From contig CAZKOF010000076.1 in the NCBI GenBank assembly GCA_964554335.1, positions 1-6,526 on the forward strand: a stretch of 6,526 nt of DNA. The letters run 5' to 3'. The translations under genes were made by a program, and so were the position numbers. The notes beneath the pieces are model-generated. The model was not told where the DNA came from. It saw only the letters and a list, made by a program, of their open reading frames with translations, and did not search any database. Shown piece by piece: positions 6,457 to 6,526 of the stretch; position 1 is the stretch's first letter, and every line of letters begins with the position of its first letter. Source of the stretch: UBA3263 sp964554335. Lineage in GTDB: Bacteria; Bacteroidota; Bacteroidia; Bacteroidales; Muribaculaceae.

Positions 6457-6488
6457 CTTGACAATGACTTTGTTAATCTGTAACTTTC
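6457..6488 (+). promoter_or_regulatory. Predicted rightward promoter overlapping the right repeat
   Basis: CTTG (6457-6460), 20 bases, then TAACTTTC (6481-6488) fits the Bacteroidota -33/-7 layout with one mismatch in each box. The same stretch also reads as TTGACA-17 bases-TAACTT in the classical sigma-70 sense. It would drive a gene beyond the right edge of the window. The -7 box lies inside the inverted repeat, and the -33 box lies just outside it on the inner side. Confidence 0.5.
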
Positions 6489-6506
6489 ATTGAATTTACG
6501 TCATAT
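6473..6506 (+). repeat. Right copy of the 34-base inverted repeat
   Basis: TTAATCTG, then TAACTTTCATTGAA, then TTTACGTCATAT match the minus-strand reading of 22-55 at 30 of 34 positions. Similarity stops on both sides. The two copies face each other across about 6.4 kb holding the efflux remnant, the operon and the RNA candidate. No recombinase or transposase gene lies between them. Confidence 0.6.
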
Positions 6507-6526
6507 ATTGGGCGGTTGGCAATTTT

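Noticed and set aside
22..6506. The whole inverted-repeat interval as a transposon or insertion sequence
   Set aside because: It contains housekeeping genes, has no transposase or recombinase, and no target-site duplication could be seen beyond the repeats.
1..6526. CRISPR array or tRNA genes
   Set aside because: No regularly spaced repeats and no tRNA cloverleaf or T-loop sequence were seen on either strand.

Overview
The window looks like a chromosomal segment of a Bacteroidales bacterium, possibly Muribaculaceae-like; the family is inferred. Three observations support this. The promoters fit the Bacteroidota pattern, with -7 boxes of the form TAnnTTTG. The genes lack Shine-Dalgarno sequences. 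The housekeeping proteins have a Bacteroidetes flavour, for example a PurD with the motif EYNVRMGDPETE and a short 313-residue PdxB.

Left part (1-1441): this is a remnant of an RND-type drug-efflux locus. A fragment of an AraC-family regulator on the minus strand (about 56-250) abuts an outer-membrane efflux protein on the plus strand (251-1441) that has lost its N-terminus. The inner-membrane pump and membrane-fusion genes expected between them are absent. This part has a lower G+C content than the genes to its right.

Middle (1481-6016): four minus-strand genes are packed tightly, in transcription order rlmL (23S rRNA m2G methyltransferase), purD (purine synthesis), a multi-pass membrane protein of unknown function, and pdxB (vitamin B6 synthesis). 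The gaps are 51 bases, an overlap or near-contact, and 5 bases, so an operon is likely. The operon converges on the efflux remnant at 1442-1480. Its main promoter is probably at 6038-6068, and a perfect 16-base palindrome lies between that promoter and the rlmL start codon.

Right part (6017-6526): no protein gene is supported here. A divergent plus-strand promoter (-7 box at 6077-6084) faces about 290 bases of dense hairpin-forming sequence, best explained as a structured non-coding RNA or a long regulatory leader that I could not assign to a known family. A second plus-strand promoter lies at 6457-6488.

A 34-base sequence near each end (22-55 and 6473-6506) matches in inverted orientation at 30 of 34 positions, and each copy contains a -7 promoter box. 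The AraC fragment stops at the inner edge of the left copy. This inverted pair and the unassigned RNA are the most interesting signals in the window.
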